Source: Cordylochernes scorpioides
Taxonomy: Eukaryota; Arthropoda; Arachnida; Pseudoscorpiones; Chernetidae
Reading direction: 5' to 3'
Assembly (NCBI GenBank): GCA_030710605.1
Contig: CP092886.1
Location: 158,031,424 to 158,095,423, forward strand
DNA length: 64,000 nt
The position numbers and the translations under genes were made by a program. The notes under the pieces are model-generated. The model saw only the letters and a program-made list of their open reading frames with translations. It searched no databases and had not been told where the DNA came from. Of this stretch, positions 35,808 to 46,464 are shown in pieces. The first letter of the stretch is position 1. Each line of letters opens with the position of its first letter.

Positions 35808-36555
35808 GATATTATCAATTTATTTATGGAAACTTCAAACATGTAGAAATGGTAAACCTTGGCAATTGGCAATTTAATTAATGCAAAACAATTTAAAACA
35901 TAATTTCCAGAGAGGCCTTGAGGGAAGTTTACAGTGTGTATCAAAATATGTGAATGTGTGTTATTCTATTTATATTTATTGCAGTCACACAGGGGAACTC
36001 AGAGACAAAGTAAGCAGGAACATAATTGGCTATCTCCAAAAACTCTCAAAAACCTCAAAAATTCACCTTCAATGGATTCCCTCACATGTTGGAATTGAAG
36101 GCAATGAAGCTCCTGATGTGCTAGCGAAAAAAGGCACAAAAGAACCCTTGCCACAGAAAAATAAACTTACTTTTAAAGAAATAGAAACAGTAGTCAAAAC
36201 AAAAATAAAAAAGAACTGGAGGATCCCACCTAAGCATAGTTGGTACAGTGGAGTGAACCCAGGAGGAGCTCTGAACATCAGAAATAGACAGCATCAAACA
36301 ACACTAACAAGATTTAGAACAGGCCATCTCAAGCCATTGAATATTGAAAATAATAACAAAATCTACCCCACTTGCCCAAAATGTAGCTTGGCACCTGCAG
36401 CTCCAGAACACATTTTGGCTTGCATTAGATGCACTAAACAGGACCTTTGGGAGAGGCCGCTGCTCATCATAAAACAGCTTGAGGAGCATGAACTCATGGA
36501 ATTCGTGTAATCTTTACACAAGGGGATAAGAAACAACAACAATAATATTTATTGC
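35808..36555 (+). mobile_element. LINE-A 3' insertion, left arm of inverted pair
   Basis: A 5'-truncated LINE-A copy (35983-36544) carrying the end of RNase H and a CAA-rich tail. Perfect 11-bp direct repeats ATATTTATTGC flank it at 35972-35982 and 36545-36555. The interval 35808-36538 is repeated in inverted orientation at 38156-38886 with only scattered differences. Confidence 0.9.
35986..36510 (+). pseudogene. LINE-A RNase H C-terminal fragment
   Basis: Open to its natural stop. The last part of RNase H (LQWIPSHVGIEGNEAPDVLA) is followed by the terminal zinc motif (CPKCSLAPAAPEHILAC) and the final LEEHELMEFV. The catalytic DSRSA segment lies upstream of the truncation. RNase H would degrade the RNA strand after first-strand synthesis. 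Confidence 0.85.
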
Positions 36556-36559
36556 TATA

Positions 36560-36800
36560 CAGTTATAGGAGCTGTGTCAAATCAGAAGTTTACATGAACT
36601 TCCTTATCAATATGTTTTAGGGTTAGGCTGATAGCTTCTAGTACAGCATTAAACATGGAGTTCCCAAATTTGTTTATGACCTTTAAATTCTGACTTTGGT
36701 TTCTGTCCTGTATGAGCACCCCACTCCCTGCACTACCATCTAGCATCTTAGAGCCATCAGTCCAGGGGTGTAGAACTCACAGGTGAACACCTATTTGAAT
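36560..36800 (-). pseudogene. LINE-B RNase H fragment
   Basis: The - strand reads, across frameshifts, GVLIQDRNQSQN, KVINKFGNS and FNAVLEAISL. It corresponds closely to the + strand fragment at 60790-60985 (TDGSRLLDGSAGS, KFGSSVLNAELEAINLAQEH). This is the RNase H N-terminal half of a LINE family different from LINE-A. Confidence 0.65.
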
Positions 36801-37012
36801 ACCTTTCATTTTTATATTGGTAAATCAAACAAGGTAACACACCTACTTTGTGCCTTTCTCTTCACTCAATGATGTATAGGATTTCTTAATAGACTCATGT
36901 TTTATAAGCTCAACAAATGTTAAGCTTCTTTCCTCTTCAAGGCTTCATAATTGTATTCCTGAATAGCTTTGGAAACAAGTTATAATAATAGCAAGCATAT
37001 AAAGAAAATCAG

Positions 37013-37145
37013 CCAAAGTGTCCTTTAGAGAGAGGAGTCCATTTAGCAGAGAAGCTAAATAGTAAAAATGGTTATTTTGGAATGAAAAACTTTTTTTCAG
37101 AGAGATGTATTATAATGGGAGTATCTATACTGGAGGTTCTTACTG
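37013..37145. mobile_element. Pogo MITE partial copy
   Basis: A partial, diverged copy of the MITE at 12884-13056 (AAAGTGTCCTTTAGAG, then TAGTAAAAATGGTTATTTTG, then GGAGGTTCTTACTG). The left terminus is lost. Confidence 0.5.
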
Positions 37146-38148
37146 TATTTAAATTTTAAATTTTGTATTTAAGAAAGCATTTTATCATTTTTAATGAGAA
37201 AAACAAATTGATGTAAAAATTAAAAAAATGAAAATAAAATACTTGCAAAGTGAGAGAAAGACAAGGTTAAAGAGGGATCAAACTATGCAATGAACCACTC
37301 CCTAAATCTCTCTTTTGATGATATGAGTCCTGAGTGTTTCATTTATGTGTACAAGAACCATTCATCTGTTGCATATTCAAGTGTTATCCATCATATTTCC
37401 ATTTGCCTATTGTTCTTTAATCTTATCAAATTAGAACATTTTCTCTAAATGCAGGCCCACTTTTTTCAGTGACATTAATTTTGTATATTTCTCCCAATTT
37501 ACCTTTCTTATGTGCGTGATCAAAAATAATTTGGTTGTTCAAAGGGTCCTTGTTATCTTTTTACATCAACTTTCCCATAATGAATAAAAATTGATTTCTC
37601 TTTTGGCCATTGGCAACCTTTAGAACAGAAATAGGTGGAAGAAAGGTTTTCTCAACCACTAATCAATGGAGGCCAATATTGAATCTGACACTCTCTCTCT
37701 CTCTGGATTATAACCTTTGAGCTCAATAAGACTGGTATCTTTGGTAGATATAATCTAAACATCCTTTGTGAAGCTTGCCCCTTTTAAAAATAGCCAAATA
37801 TTTTTTTTTTCACCTTCCTTCAAATTATTATTTTTTAAATCTCTTTCTATTGAGCAAGAATTTTCTCATTTATGGTGACTCATAACTTGTCTAGTGAAGA
37901 TGGCATGATGTATTACATGTGATTCTCCCAGATTATATATTAAGGAAATAGTATGTAAAGTTAAGCAATTGATTAACGAATGTTTAACTTTATAAAGGTT
38001 CATGCCAGAATGCAAAGAAACATTCAGGGGGAAGAAAAATATTATCAATAACCAACTTTTCATTAATTAAATTTAACCTGAAATAGATTCCATATATAAG
38101 AAAGTTCAGATTATTTGAAATTAAGTTTTCAATTTCTATTTTGTTCAA
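37146..38148. other. Spacer between inverted LINE copies
   Basis: AT-rich unique sequence with no gene or repeat recognised, apart from a short CT run near 37690. Confidence 0.5.
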
Positions 38149-38155
38149 GAAAAAT

Positions 38156-38886
38156 GTTGTTTCTTATCCCCTTGTGTAAAGATTACACGAATTCCATGAG
38201 TTCATGCTCCTCGAGCTGTTTTATGATGAGCAGCAGCCTCTCCCAAAGGTCCTTTTCAGTGCATCTAATGCAAGCCAAAATTTGCTCTGGAGCTGCAGGT
38301 GCCAAGCTAAATTTTGGGTAAGTGGGGTAGATTTTGTTATTATTTTCTATCTTCAATGGCTTGAGATGGCCTGTTCTAAATCTTGTTAGTGGCGTTTGAT
38401 GCTGTCTATTTCTGATGTTCAGAGCTCCTCCTGGGTTCACTCCACTGTACCAACTATGCTTAGGTGGGATCCTCCAGTTCTTGTTTATTTTTGTTTTGAC
38501 TACTGTTTCTATTTCTTTGAAAGTAAGTTTATTTTTCTGTGGCAAGGGTTCTTTTGTGCCTTTTTTCGCTAGCACATCAGGAGCTTCATTGCTTTCAATT
38601 CCAACATGTGAGGGAATCCATTGAAGGTGAATTTTTGAGGTTTTTGAGAGTTTTGGAGATAGCCAATTATGTTCCTGCTTACTTTGTCTCTGAGTTCCCC
38701 TGTGTGACTGCAATAAATATAAATAGAATAACACACATTCACATATTTTGCTACACACTGTAAACTTCCCTCAAGGCCTCTCTGGAAATTATGCTTTAAA
38801 TTGTTTTGCATTAATTAAATTGCCAATTGCCAAGGTTTACCATTTCTACATGTTTGAAGTTTCCATAAATAAATTGATAATATCGG
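38156..38886 (-). mobile_element. LINE-A 3' copy with 5' flank, right arm of inverted pair
   Basis: The reverse complement of 35808-36538, including 175 bp of non-LINE flank and the upstream ATATTTATTGC of the left copy. It ends exactly in the LINE tail (GAAACAACA). The direct repeat GAAAAAT lies on both sides (38149-38155 and 38887-38893). The RNase H frame 38183-38758 is open. The structure fits retrotransposition of a transcript that began upstream of the left copy (5' transduction). Confidence 0.8.
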
Positions 38887-38925
38887 GAAAAATATGTTCA
38901 GAGCTCCTCCTGGGTTCACTCCACT

Positions 38926-41349
38926 GTACCAACTGTACGTGGGGAAGAAGTTTTCCCACCCTCTACAATCACTCTAGAGGGGAGTGAGTGGAGAGGCGTC
39001 TCTGCGTGTTTGCCTTGCGTCGGAGTGCCACTGGCCGGAGTTGGTGAAGTTGTAAGCTAGCTTCGGCCCTTGGTTAGCTGGCGTGAGACGCACGAGTCTT
39101 GAAACTCTTGGGTCTTCGCTCTGTGTGTGCGCCATTGGGAGCGTCCTTGTCGTGCGCGCCATGAAAAACCAAGGGGTACACACAGTAGTACCACCCCCCC
39201 GCCTTCACGAGGTTCCTCGCGTAAACCTTGTGCCTCTGAGGTCCTTGATTCGACAGCAGATTCAGGGAGTACTGGATAAGGGTACGAGGGCTAAAGGAGG
39301 GGGAGTCCTATTGGAGCGTAGGACGGGTTTAACTAAGTCCGAACGAGAGGGCTCGGTCAGCAATCTTGCCAATGAACTCTCGGAGACGCCTGTGGGTGAA
39401 TGGTCAACCCCATGGAGCCAGACCTTAATGGCGGGCGCGAGGGGCCTACCAAAGGCCGCTCGGTGCATGGAGAATGCATCATTCTTTTTGGCTGTGTGAC
39501 CTGGTGGCAGCAAAGGTATTCGGTTTATGGGCCTTCTAGGCCTGGGGAACTATTGCTCCTAGAATGTACCAACTGTACGTGGGGAAAGAAGTTTTCCCAC
39601 CCTCCACACTCACTCTAGAGGGGAGTGGAGTGGAGAGGCGTCTCTGCGTGTTTGTCTTGCGCTGGAGTACCATTGGTTGATCCTCAGTGAAGCTGTAAGC
39701 TGGTTGTCCGCCCTTGGTTAGCTGGTCGCGGGGCGCACGAGTCTTGAAACTCTTGGGTCTTCACTCTGTGTGTGCGCCATTGGGAGCTTCCTTGCCATGC
39801 GCGAAAATTGCAAACCAGGGGTGTCCCTAGCTGCTGAAAAACCAAGGGGTGCACACAGTAGTACCACCCTCCCGCCTTCACGTTGGTTTCCCCACGTAAA
39901 CCTCAGAACCTCAGAGGTCCTTGATTCGACGGCAGATTCAGGGAGTACTGTGATCAAAGGTTCGAGGGCCAAAGGGAGGGAGTCCTATTGGAGCGTAGGA
40001 CGGGTTTAATTAAGTCCGAACGAGAGGGCTCGGTCAGCAACCTTGCCATGAACTCTCGAAGACGCCTGTGGGTTTGATTGGTCGACCCCATAGAGCCAGA
40101 CCATAATGGCGGGTGCGAGGGGCCTAACAATGGCCGCTCGGTGCATGGAGAATGCATCATTCCCTTTTTTGGCTGGGTGACCTGGATGTCAGCAATGGGT
40201 ATGCCTTCGCATGCCGGTTTATGGACTGAAAGGTCTGGGTGGCCACTGCTCCAAAGATGTTCCAACTGTACACTAATTAAGTCCGAACGAGAGGGCTTGG
40301 TCAGCAACCTTGCCATGAACTCTCGGAGAGGCCTGTGGGTTTGATTGGTCGACCCCATGGAGCCAGACCATAATGACGGGCACGAGGGGCCAAACAATGG
40401 CCGCTCGGTGCATGGAGAATGCATCATTCCCTTTTTGGCTAGGTGACCTGGATGTCAGCAATGGGTATGCTATCGCATGCCGGTTTATGGACCGAAAGGT
40501 CTGGGTGGCCACTGCTCCAAAGATGTACCAACTGTACACGGGGAAAGAAGCCCTGTCTTGGCACCAGTCTTAGGGCTGGGAAAAGGGCAGGGACGCCCAC
40601 CTCTCACTCAACCTTGAGGATAGGAGGGTGGAAAGGCGACTCTGCGTGTTTGCCTTGCGTCGGAGTGCCACTGGTTGATCGCCATTGAAGCTGTAAGCTG
40701 GCGATCCGCCCTTGGTTAGCTGGTCGTGAGGCGCACGAGTCTTGAAACTCTTGGGTCTTCGCTCTGTGTGTGCGCCATTGGGAGCGTCCTTGCTGTGCGC
40801 ACCATGAAAAACCGAAGAGGTGCACACAGTAGTAACACCCACCCGCCTTCGCGTTGGTTAACTGTGTAAACCTCAGGGGTCCTTAATTCGTCAGCAGATT
40901 CAGGGAGTACTGTGAACAAAGGGTTCGAGAGCCGAAGGGGGGGAGTCCTATTGGAGCGTAGGACGGGTTTAACTAACTCCGAACAGGAGGGCTCAGTCAG
41001 CAACCTTGCCTTGAACTCTCGGAGACGCCTATGGGTTTGATTGGTCATCCCATGGAGCCAGACCATAATGGCGGGCGCGAGGGGCCAAACAATGGCCACT
41101 CAGTGCATGGAGAATGCATCATTCCTTTGGTACGGTGGCCTAGGTAATGCAGCAGAGGGTATGCTTTCGCATGCCGGTTTATGGACCGAAAGGTCTGGGT
41201 GGCCATTGCACCAATGGATGTACCAATTGTCGGCTTGTGGACCGTAAGGTCTGGGTGGCCATCTGCTCCAGGAGTGTACCAACTGTGGACTGTCCCGGCT
41301 TGTAGACCGAAAGGTCTGGGTGGCCATCTACTTCAAGGGTGTACCAACT
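38926..41349 (+). repeat. GC-rich tandem array inserted in LINE-A
   Basis: Seven occurrences of GTACCAACTG or a one-base variant (38926, 39566, 40259, 40525, 41220, 41276, 41340) divide the block into units of about 640, 693, 266, 695, 56 and 64 bp. Full units begin TACGTGGGGAAAGAAG or TACACGGGGAAAGAAG. All units end with a version of GGACCGAAAGGTCTGGGTGG. The short units keep only the right part. The uninterrupted LINE copies have GTACCAACTATGCTTAGG at this point, so the boundary motif is LINE target sequence duplicated at every junction. The block is much richer in GC than its surroundings. Frames exist on both strands but none is shared by all units, and no protein family or RNA gene is recognised. 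Confidence 0.85.
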
Positions 41350-42063
41350 GTGCTTAGGTGGGATCATCCAGTTCTTGTTTATTTTAGTTTTGGCTACTGT
41401 TTCTATTTCTTCAAAAGTAAGTTTATTTTTCTGTGACAAGGGTTCTTTTGTGCCTTTTTTCGCTAGCATATCAACAGCTTCATTGCCTTCAATGCCAACA
41501 TGTGAGGGTATCCATTGAAGGTGAATTTTTGAGGTTTTTGACAGTTTTTGGAGATAACCAATTATGTCCCTGCTTACTTTGTCTCTAAGTTCCCCTGTGT
41601 GACTCAAGTGTTGTATGGCACTTCTACTATCAGTAAGAATCCAGGTATCTTGATAATTAGTATTTCTGATGGATTTTAAGGCTTCATAGATGGCTATAAG
41701 TTCTGATCTGAAGACTGAGCAAAAATCTGGGTTTCTTCTGTTCATTTTCTCAATGCGATTTGTGCCAGTGTGTCCTAACTCATCTCTGCTACCATCAGTA
41801 TAGATAGTTATAGCATTTTTAGGAATGTTATTAATTATTTCTAATGAAAATTGCTTTAAGTATTCTGGATTTTGGTATTGTTTGTTTGTGGGTCATTTAA
41901 AGTGGCATTAAAAATAACATTTTGTAGTGGTTTGCATGGAGATATTTTTCCTGCTAAATAATTTTTTTCCACTTTATATTTCAAAAATCCATTTCTTTTG
42001 GCCAGGTGGAGAAGGCCTTCTTTTTTTAATCTTATATTGGATTCCCATTTATTATGTAATTGG
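41350..42063 (-). pseudogene. LINE-A RNase H domain
   Basis: Includes SELIAIYEALKSI, the TDSRSAI catalytic aspartate motif, and LQWIPSHVGIEGNEAVDMLA. It breaks off at PPKHSWY, where the tandem array is inserted (41340-41349). At 42063 it abuts the copia 5' LTR. Compared with the two isolated copies it keeps about 130 more residues upstream. Confidence 0.85.
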
Positions 42064-42311
42064 TGTTGAATATATGAATTCAATTTTAGACTTTAATATT
42101 TTATATAATATTGTCACTGAATAATTATTTTAAATATTCTGTGGTATATCATCATTAATATTTGCATAGTTATCACTCCTCACTATTCTTATATATTATT
42201 ACTTGTAAATAAATGGAAAGATATAGTTTTGCATGAATAAACTATTTTCAATTACTAAAATCGTATGTATTAATTTATAAAATAATATAAAACCCTAAAA
42301 CCTTTCTAACA
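42064..42311 (+). repeat. Copia 5' LTR
   Basis: 248 bp, TG...CA ends. It is followed after one base by TGGCAGCATAAAGCGTGG, the presumed primer-binding region. It differs from the 3' LTR by a single G/A change in the GCATRAATAA segment. Confidence 0.95.
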
Positions 42312-42364
42312 GTGGCAGCATAAAGCGTGGTTATAACTTAAAATCTAAAATCGTAAAAATAAAA

Positions 42365-42732
42365 ATGGCTGCTGTTATGGAAGATATTTCGATTATAGAT
42401 AAATTAAAAGACTCTGAAAATTTTTATATTTGGAAATTTCAAATTAACATTATTTTTAAAGCTAATAATTTAATTGAAACAATAAATGGCAAATTGTGTT
42501 TTAAAGATCAAAAGGATGAAAAAGAAAAAAACGCATGGATAATAAAAGATGCTAAAGCCCAAAAATATATTATTTCGAGCATCGATAAAACGATATTAAC
42601 ACACATAATACATTGTGAAAATGCCAAATCAATGTATGACACCATATGCAGAATATTTGAAAGAGATGATGAACAATTAAAATGTAAGCTGCTACAAGAA
42701 TTTCACACTTATAAATTTGATAAAAATGTAGA
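42365..42732 (+). pseudogene. gag: Copia Gag, N-terminal part
   Basis: Starts at the ATG at 42365 (MAAVMEDISIIDKLKDSENF) and shows the YxxW-type start of the copia Gag domain (FYIWKFQINIIF). The hAT composite element (TSD CCTTGTAT) interrupts it at 42741. The frame continues in phase after the second copy of the duplication at 43373. Confidence 0.9.
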
Positions 42733-42740
42733 CCTTGTAT

Positions 42741-43364
42741 CAGTGTTGGGCAAATATTAATTAAAATGATTTATTAAAGATTAACAATTGATTAATTGTT
42801 AATTGTAATTTTCACAATTAACAATTAATCAATTGTTAATTGTATTTTTACAATTAACAATTAATTAATTGTTAATTGTATTCATACAATTAACAATTAA
42901 TTAATTGTTAATTGTAATTTTCTAATTAACAATTAATTAATTGTTAATTGCACTTCAATTTAATTGAAAAATAATTTTTTAATGCCCAACACTGCATTTC
43001 AGTACCACTCTTTTCTCGAACATGCTGTCCAACAATTTGTGACTCTTTGGCAGATTTGTCATTGTCGCAAAAGAAAAAAGGCGTTCAACTGCAGCTGACG
43101 ATGGTAAAGGTGTGTTGTATTTAATAAAAACACTTTTTATCTCAGGCAGTGTTGGGCAAATATTAATTAAAATGATTTATTAAAGATTAACAATTGATTA
43201 ATTGTTAATTGTAATTTTCACAATTAACAATTAATCAATTGTTAATTGTATTTTTACAATTAACAATTAATTAATTATTAATTGTATTCATACAATTAAC
43301 AATTAATTAATTGTTAATTGCACTTCAATTTAATTGAAAAATAATTTTTTAATGCCCAACACTG
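42741..43364. mobile_element. Composite hAT MITE inserted in copia gag
   Basis: Outer ends CAGTGTTGGGC and GCCCAACACTG with an 8-bp target duplication CCTTGTAT (42733-42740 and 43365-43372) identify a hAT element. It consists of two direct near-identical modules, 42741-42994 (254 bp) and 43147-43364 (218 bp). Each has complete hAT termini and tandem palindromes of TTAACAATTAATTAATTGTT type. A 152-bp segment with transposase sequence separates them. The modules differ mainly by one palindrome unit. Confidence 0.9.
42996..43144 (-). pseudogene. hAT transposase C-terminal fragment
   Basis: Read on the - strand the spacer encodes FIKYNTPLPSSAAVERLFSF, then ATMTNLPKSHKLLD and MFEKRVVLK. This is the dimerisation domain signature at the C-terminus of hAT transposases. 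It is only about 48 codons long and cannot function alone, but it ties the MITE to an autonomous hAT relative. Confidence 0.9.
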
Positions 43365-43372
43365 CCTTGTAT

Positions 43373-46176
43373 CCAACATAAGTAATTTAAGAAATTTGGC
43401 TTTTAAACTCAATAATCTAAAACAGAACTTTGATGACAATATTGTTATTTCAAAGATTTTAACAATTTTGCCAGAAGAATATAATTATTTTTGTACTGCT
43501 TGGGAGTCAACTGGAAAAGATGAAAAAACTATTGAAAATCTAATATCAAGATTGACCACTGAAGAAATAAGAAGAAATAGACAGAGCCACCCAGAAGACC
43601 GAGTGGCTATGAATGCAACAAAACAAAAGGTATGTTTTACTTGTAATAAACCAGGACATATATCTAAAAATTGCACCCAAAGAAAATTCTGCAAATTTTG
43701 TAAAAAAACTAACCATGAAGAAAAGGACTGTTTCTTTAAGAACAACAGTAAACCTGCTGCTAAAGTAAACAAAGGACAATGCAGAATATGTAAAAAGTTT
43801 AATCATAAAGAAAAAGACTGCTATTTCAGGAACAAAGAAAAGCAACCTCCCATTGCTTTCATTGCTGAACAAAGAGAAGAATATGATAAAAGATCATCAG
43901 TCACTTTCATTGTTGATAGCGGATCCACCTGTCACATGATTAATGAAGAAAAGTTGCTTGATCATCAAAAAAAGTGTGATGTGAACATCAATGTTGCCAA
44001 AAAAGAAGTTATGAGAGCAAAAACTTCAGGACAATTTAAGGGGAGACAATGTAACCTAAATGAAGTAATATTTGTGCCTGAATTATCAAAAAACCTTTTG
44101 TCAGTGACCTCAATTGTTAACAACGGAGGAGAAGTAAATTTTAAAGGTGATAAAGTGACAATTTTGAAAGATGGAAAAAAAGTTCTAGAAGGAGATCAAC
44201 TTGAAAATGGACTTTATGCTGTAAATATTGAACAACATTTTTCAAAGCAAAATGACTCGAACCTTACCTTACCAAGTGAAAACAAAACCCAAGAATGGCA
44301 CAGAAAATTGGGACACATTGGAATGCAGAATCTAAGAAAACTTGAAAGTTTGGTTGATGGTATGGAGCTTAACAAATTGGAAAAACAGGAAAATGATGTG
44401 TGCGAAATTTGCATCATGGCAAAGCAAACTAGGAAGTCATTTGGAAATGAAAGATCTAGAGCTACCCGACCTTTGGAAATTGTTCATACTGATTTGTGCG
44501 GCCCAATAGAACCCTTAACACATGATAATAAGAAATATATAATGACATTTTTGGATGATTATACACATTTCTGTTATGTGTATTTGCTCAGCAATAAATA
44601 TGAAGCAAAAGAATATATTAAAGAATATGTAAATGAAGTAGAAAGATTTTTAAATGCGAAAGTGTCAAAATTAAGGGGTGATAATGGCGGTGAATATGCC
44701 AATACGCAAGTTAAAGAATGGTGCAAAATGAAAGGAATAATACTTGATTTTACAGTTCCATATACTCCACAATTGAATGGAAAAGCAGAAAGGTTGAATC
44801 GAACTCTGATTGAAAAAACCAGAGCACTTTTGCTGGATTCCAAATTAAATAAGGGAATGTGGGGAGAGGCCACAAGAGTCGCTGCCTATTTAATCAACAG
44901 AAGCCCTTCAAATACAGTACAAACAACACCAGCACAGATGTGGTTTGGAAGAAAGCCTAATCTTTCTAATGTAAAATTATTCGGGAGTGAAGTGTATGTC
45001 AAAAAATTGGGAAACCTAAAAAAATTGGATAGTAAAAGTGAAAAATATTCACTTATCGGATACAGTGGAAATGGATACAGATTGTGGGACATGCAGAAAA
45101 GAAGGATTATAATTGCAAGAGATGTGGTGTTTACAGGAAAACTAACAAATGAAATGACCAGTGTCATTCAGCCAAGATACAGAGAAGATTTAGATTCTGA
45201 AATAGAGGAAAGTCAAGACACTAAAATGGAATTGGATACCCATGATAAACCACAGAACTCGACCAATTCAAAATATATGTTAAGGAATAGAGAAAATATC
45301 AATAGACCTGAAAGACTAAAAGATTATGAAGTGTTGAATTCTGTTTCTGGAGAAATAGGATTGTTAACATACAATGAAGCTGTAACCGGAGTAGACAAAG
45401 AAAACTGGGTAAAAGCAATACAGGAAGAAAAAGATTCATTGAAGAAAAATGAAACCTGGGATTTTGTAAATACTGAAGAAGTTAAAGGAAAGAAGATACT
45501 CAGTTCTAGATGGATATTCAAGATAAAGGATGGTGGACATTATAAAGCAAGACTTGTTGCTAGAGGAAATGAACAAAAAGGACTTGATTTTTATGAAAGT
45601 CGTTCGATGCATGAACCGACAAACCAGGATATACAAAATGTTAAAAGAACTATGAGATATTTGAAACAAACCAAAACTTTTGGACTTCACTATAGTAAAC
45701 AAGATGAAGATATGGAACTTAATGCATATTGTGACTCAGACTTTGCTGGAGACATGAAAACAAGAAAAAGTACATCCGGATATACAATTTTGTTTGGTAA
45801 AGGACCAATAAGCTGGAGTTCAAGAAAACAACCAATTGTAGCCTTATCCACTACTGAGGCAGAATATATTGCTGCAGCTGAATGTGTGAAAGAACTCATT
45901 TACATGAAAGCACTAATTGAAGAACTTACAAATGAAACCATACTTGCTAAACTAAATATTGACAACCAAAGTGCAATGACTTTAATGAAGACAGGACAAA
46001 TGAACAGAAAGACAAAATATATAGATTTTCGATATAATTTTTTGAAAGATCAGATAAGAGAAAATGTTGATGTTCAGTTTTGCCCAACCCAAGACCAAGT
46101 TGCTGATATCCTAACCAAGCCTCTGCCAAAGGAAACTTTTGAAAAACACAGATCTTCACTGCTACAGATGTTTTGA
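43373..46176 (+). CDS. pol: Copia Gag-Pol with RT core deleted in frame
   Basis: One uninterrupted frame of about 930 codons. It has three zinc knuckles (CFTCNKPGHISKNC, CKFCKKTNHEEKDC, CRICKKFNHKEKDC), a protease (IVDSGSTCHM, about residue 172 counting from 43396) and the integrase zinc region (HRKLGHIGM, CEICIMAKQ). The integrase triad lies at HTDLCGP, RGDNGGEYA and GKAERLNRT (about residues 364, 428 and 463). The RT begins (SSRWIFKIK, YKARLVARGNEQKGLDF) but at about 45600 it jumps to HEPTNQDIQNVKRTMRYLKQ, the end of the RT region. The palm with its YVDD motif is absent without a frameshift. RNase H is complete (AYCDSDFAGD, STTEAEYIAAAE) to the TGA at 46174. Confidence 0.92.
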
Positions 46177-46216
46177 TAGAGTAATTAAAACTCTAAAACA
46201 TGAATTCAAGAAGGAG

Positions 46217-46464
46217 TGTTGAATATATGAATTCAATTTTAGACTTTAATATTTTATATAATATTGTCACTGAATAATTATTTTAAATATTCTGTGGTAT
46301 ATCATCATTAATATTTGCATAGTTATCACTCCTCACTATTCTTATATATTATTACTTGTAAATAAATGGAAAGATATAGTTTTGCATAAATAAACTATTT
46401 TCAATTACTAAAATCGTATGTATTAATTTATAAAATAATATAAAACCCTAAAACCTTTCTAACA
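46217..46464 (+). repeat. Copia 3' LTR
   Basis: Preceded by AAGAAGGAG and followed by the ATTGG duplication. It carries ATAAATAAA-like signals suitable for polyadenylation. Confidence 0.95.

Larger units (their letters stand above)
42064..46464 (+). mobile_element. Copia-type LTR retrotransposon lacking RT core
   Basis: Complete element with LTRs 42064-42311 and 46217-46464 (248 bp each, TGTTGAATATATG to CTTTCTAACA). They differ at one position by eye. The 5-bp target duplication ATTGG lies at 42059-42063 and 46465-46469. A purine tract (AAGAAGGAG) precedes the 3' LTR. Internal order is gag, zinc knuckles, protease, integrase, shortened reverse transcriptase, RNase H. The integrase-before-RT order is diagnostic of copia. 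It is inserted in LINE-A and itself interrupted in gag by a hAT MITE. Confidence 0.95.

Noticed and set aside
39083..39499. Open frames of up to 138 codons in the GC-rich array (both strands, also 39954-40427 and 40716-41099)
   Set aside because: GC-rich DNA has few stops. The frames differ in phase and length between units, overlap on opposite strands and show no domain, so they were not called as genes.
39700..39790. tRNA-like pattern in the array unit (GGTTAGCTGGTCGCGGGGCG, then a GAGTCTTGAAACTC stem-loop)
   Set aside because: The A-box spacing and acceptor stem cannot be completed and the B-box-like GGTTCGAGGG lies about 200 bases away. It was not called as a tRNA or SINE head.
42779..42950. 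Possible CRISPR-like array of TTAACAATTAATTAATTGTT units
   Set aside because: The units are palindromes without unique spacers, inside hAT MITE modules in a eukaryotic setting.
43485..45899. Several 65-108 codon frames on the - strand opposite the copia pol
   Set aside because: They are shadows of the long + strand coding frame, which carries all recognised domains.
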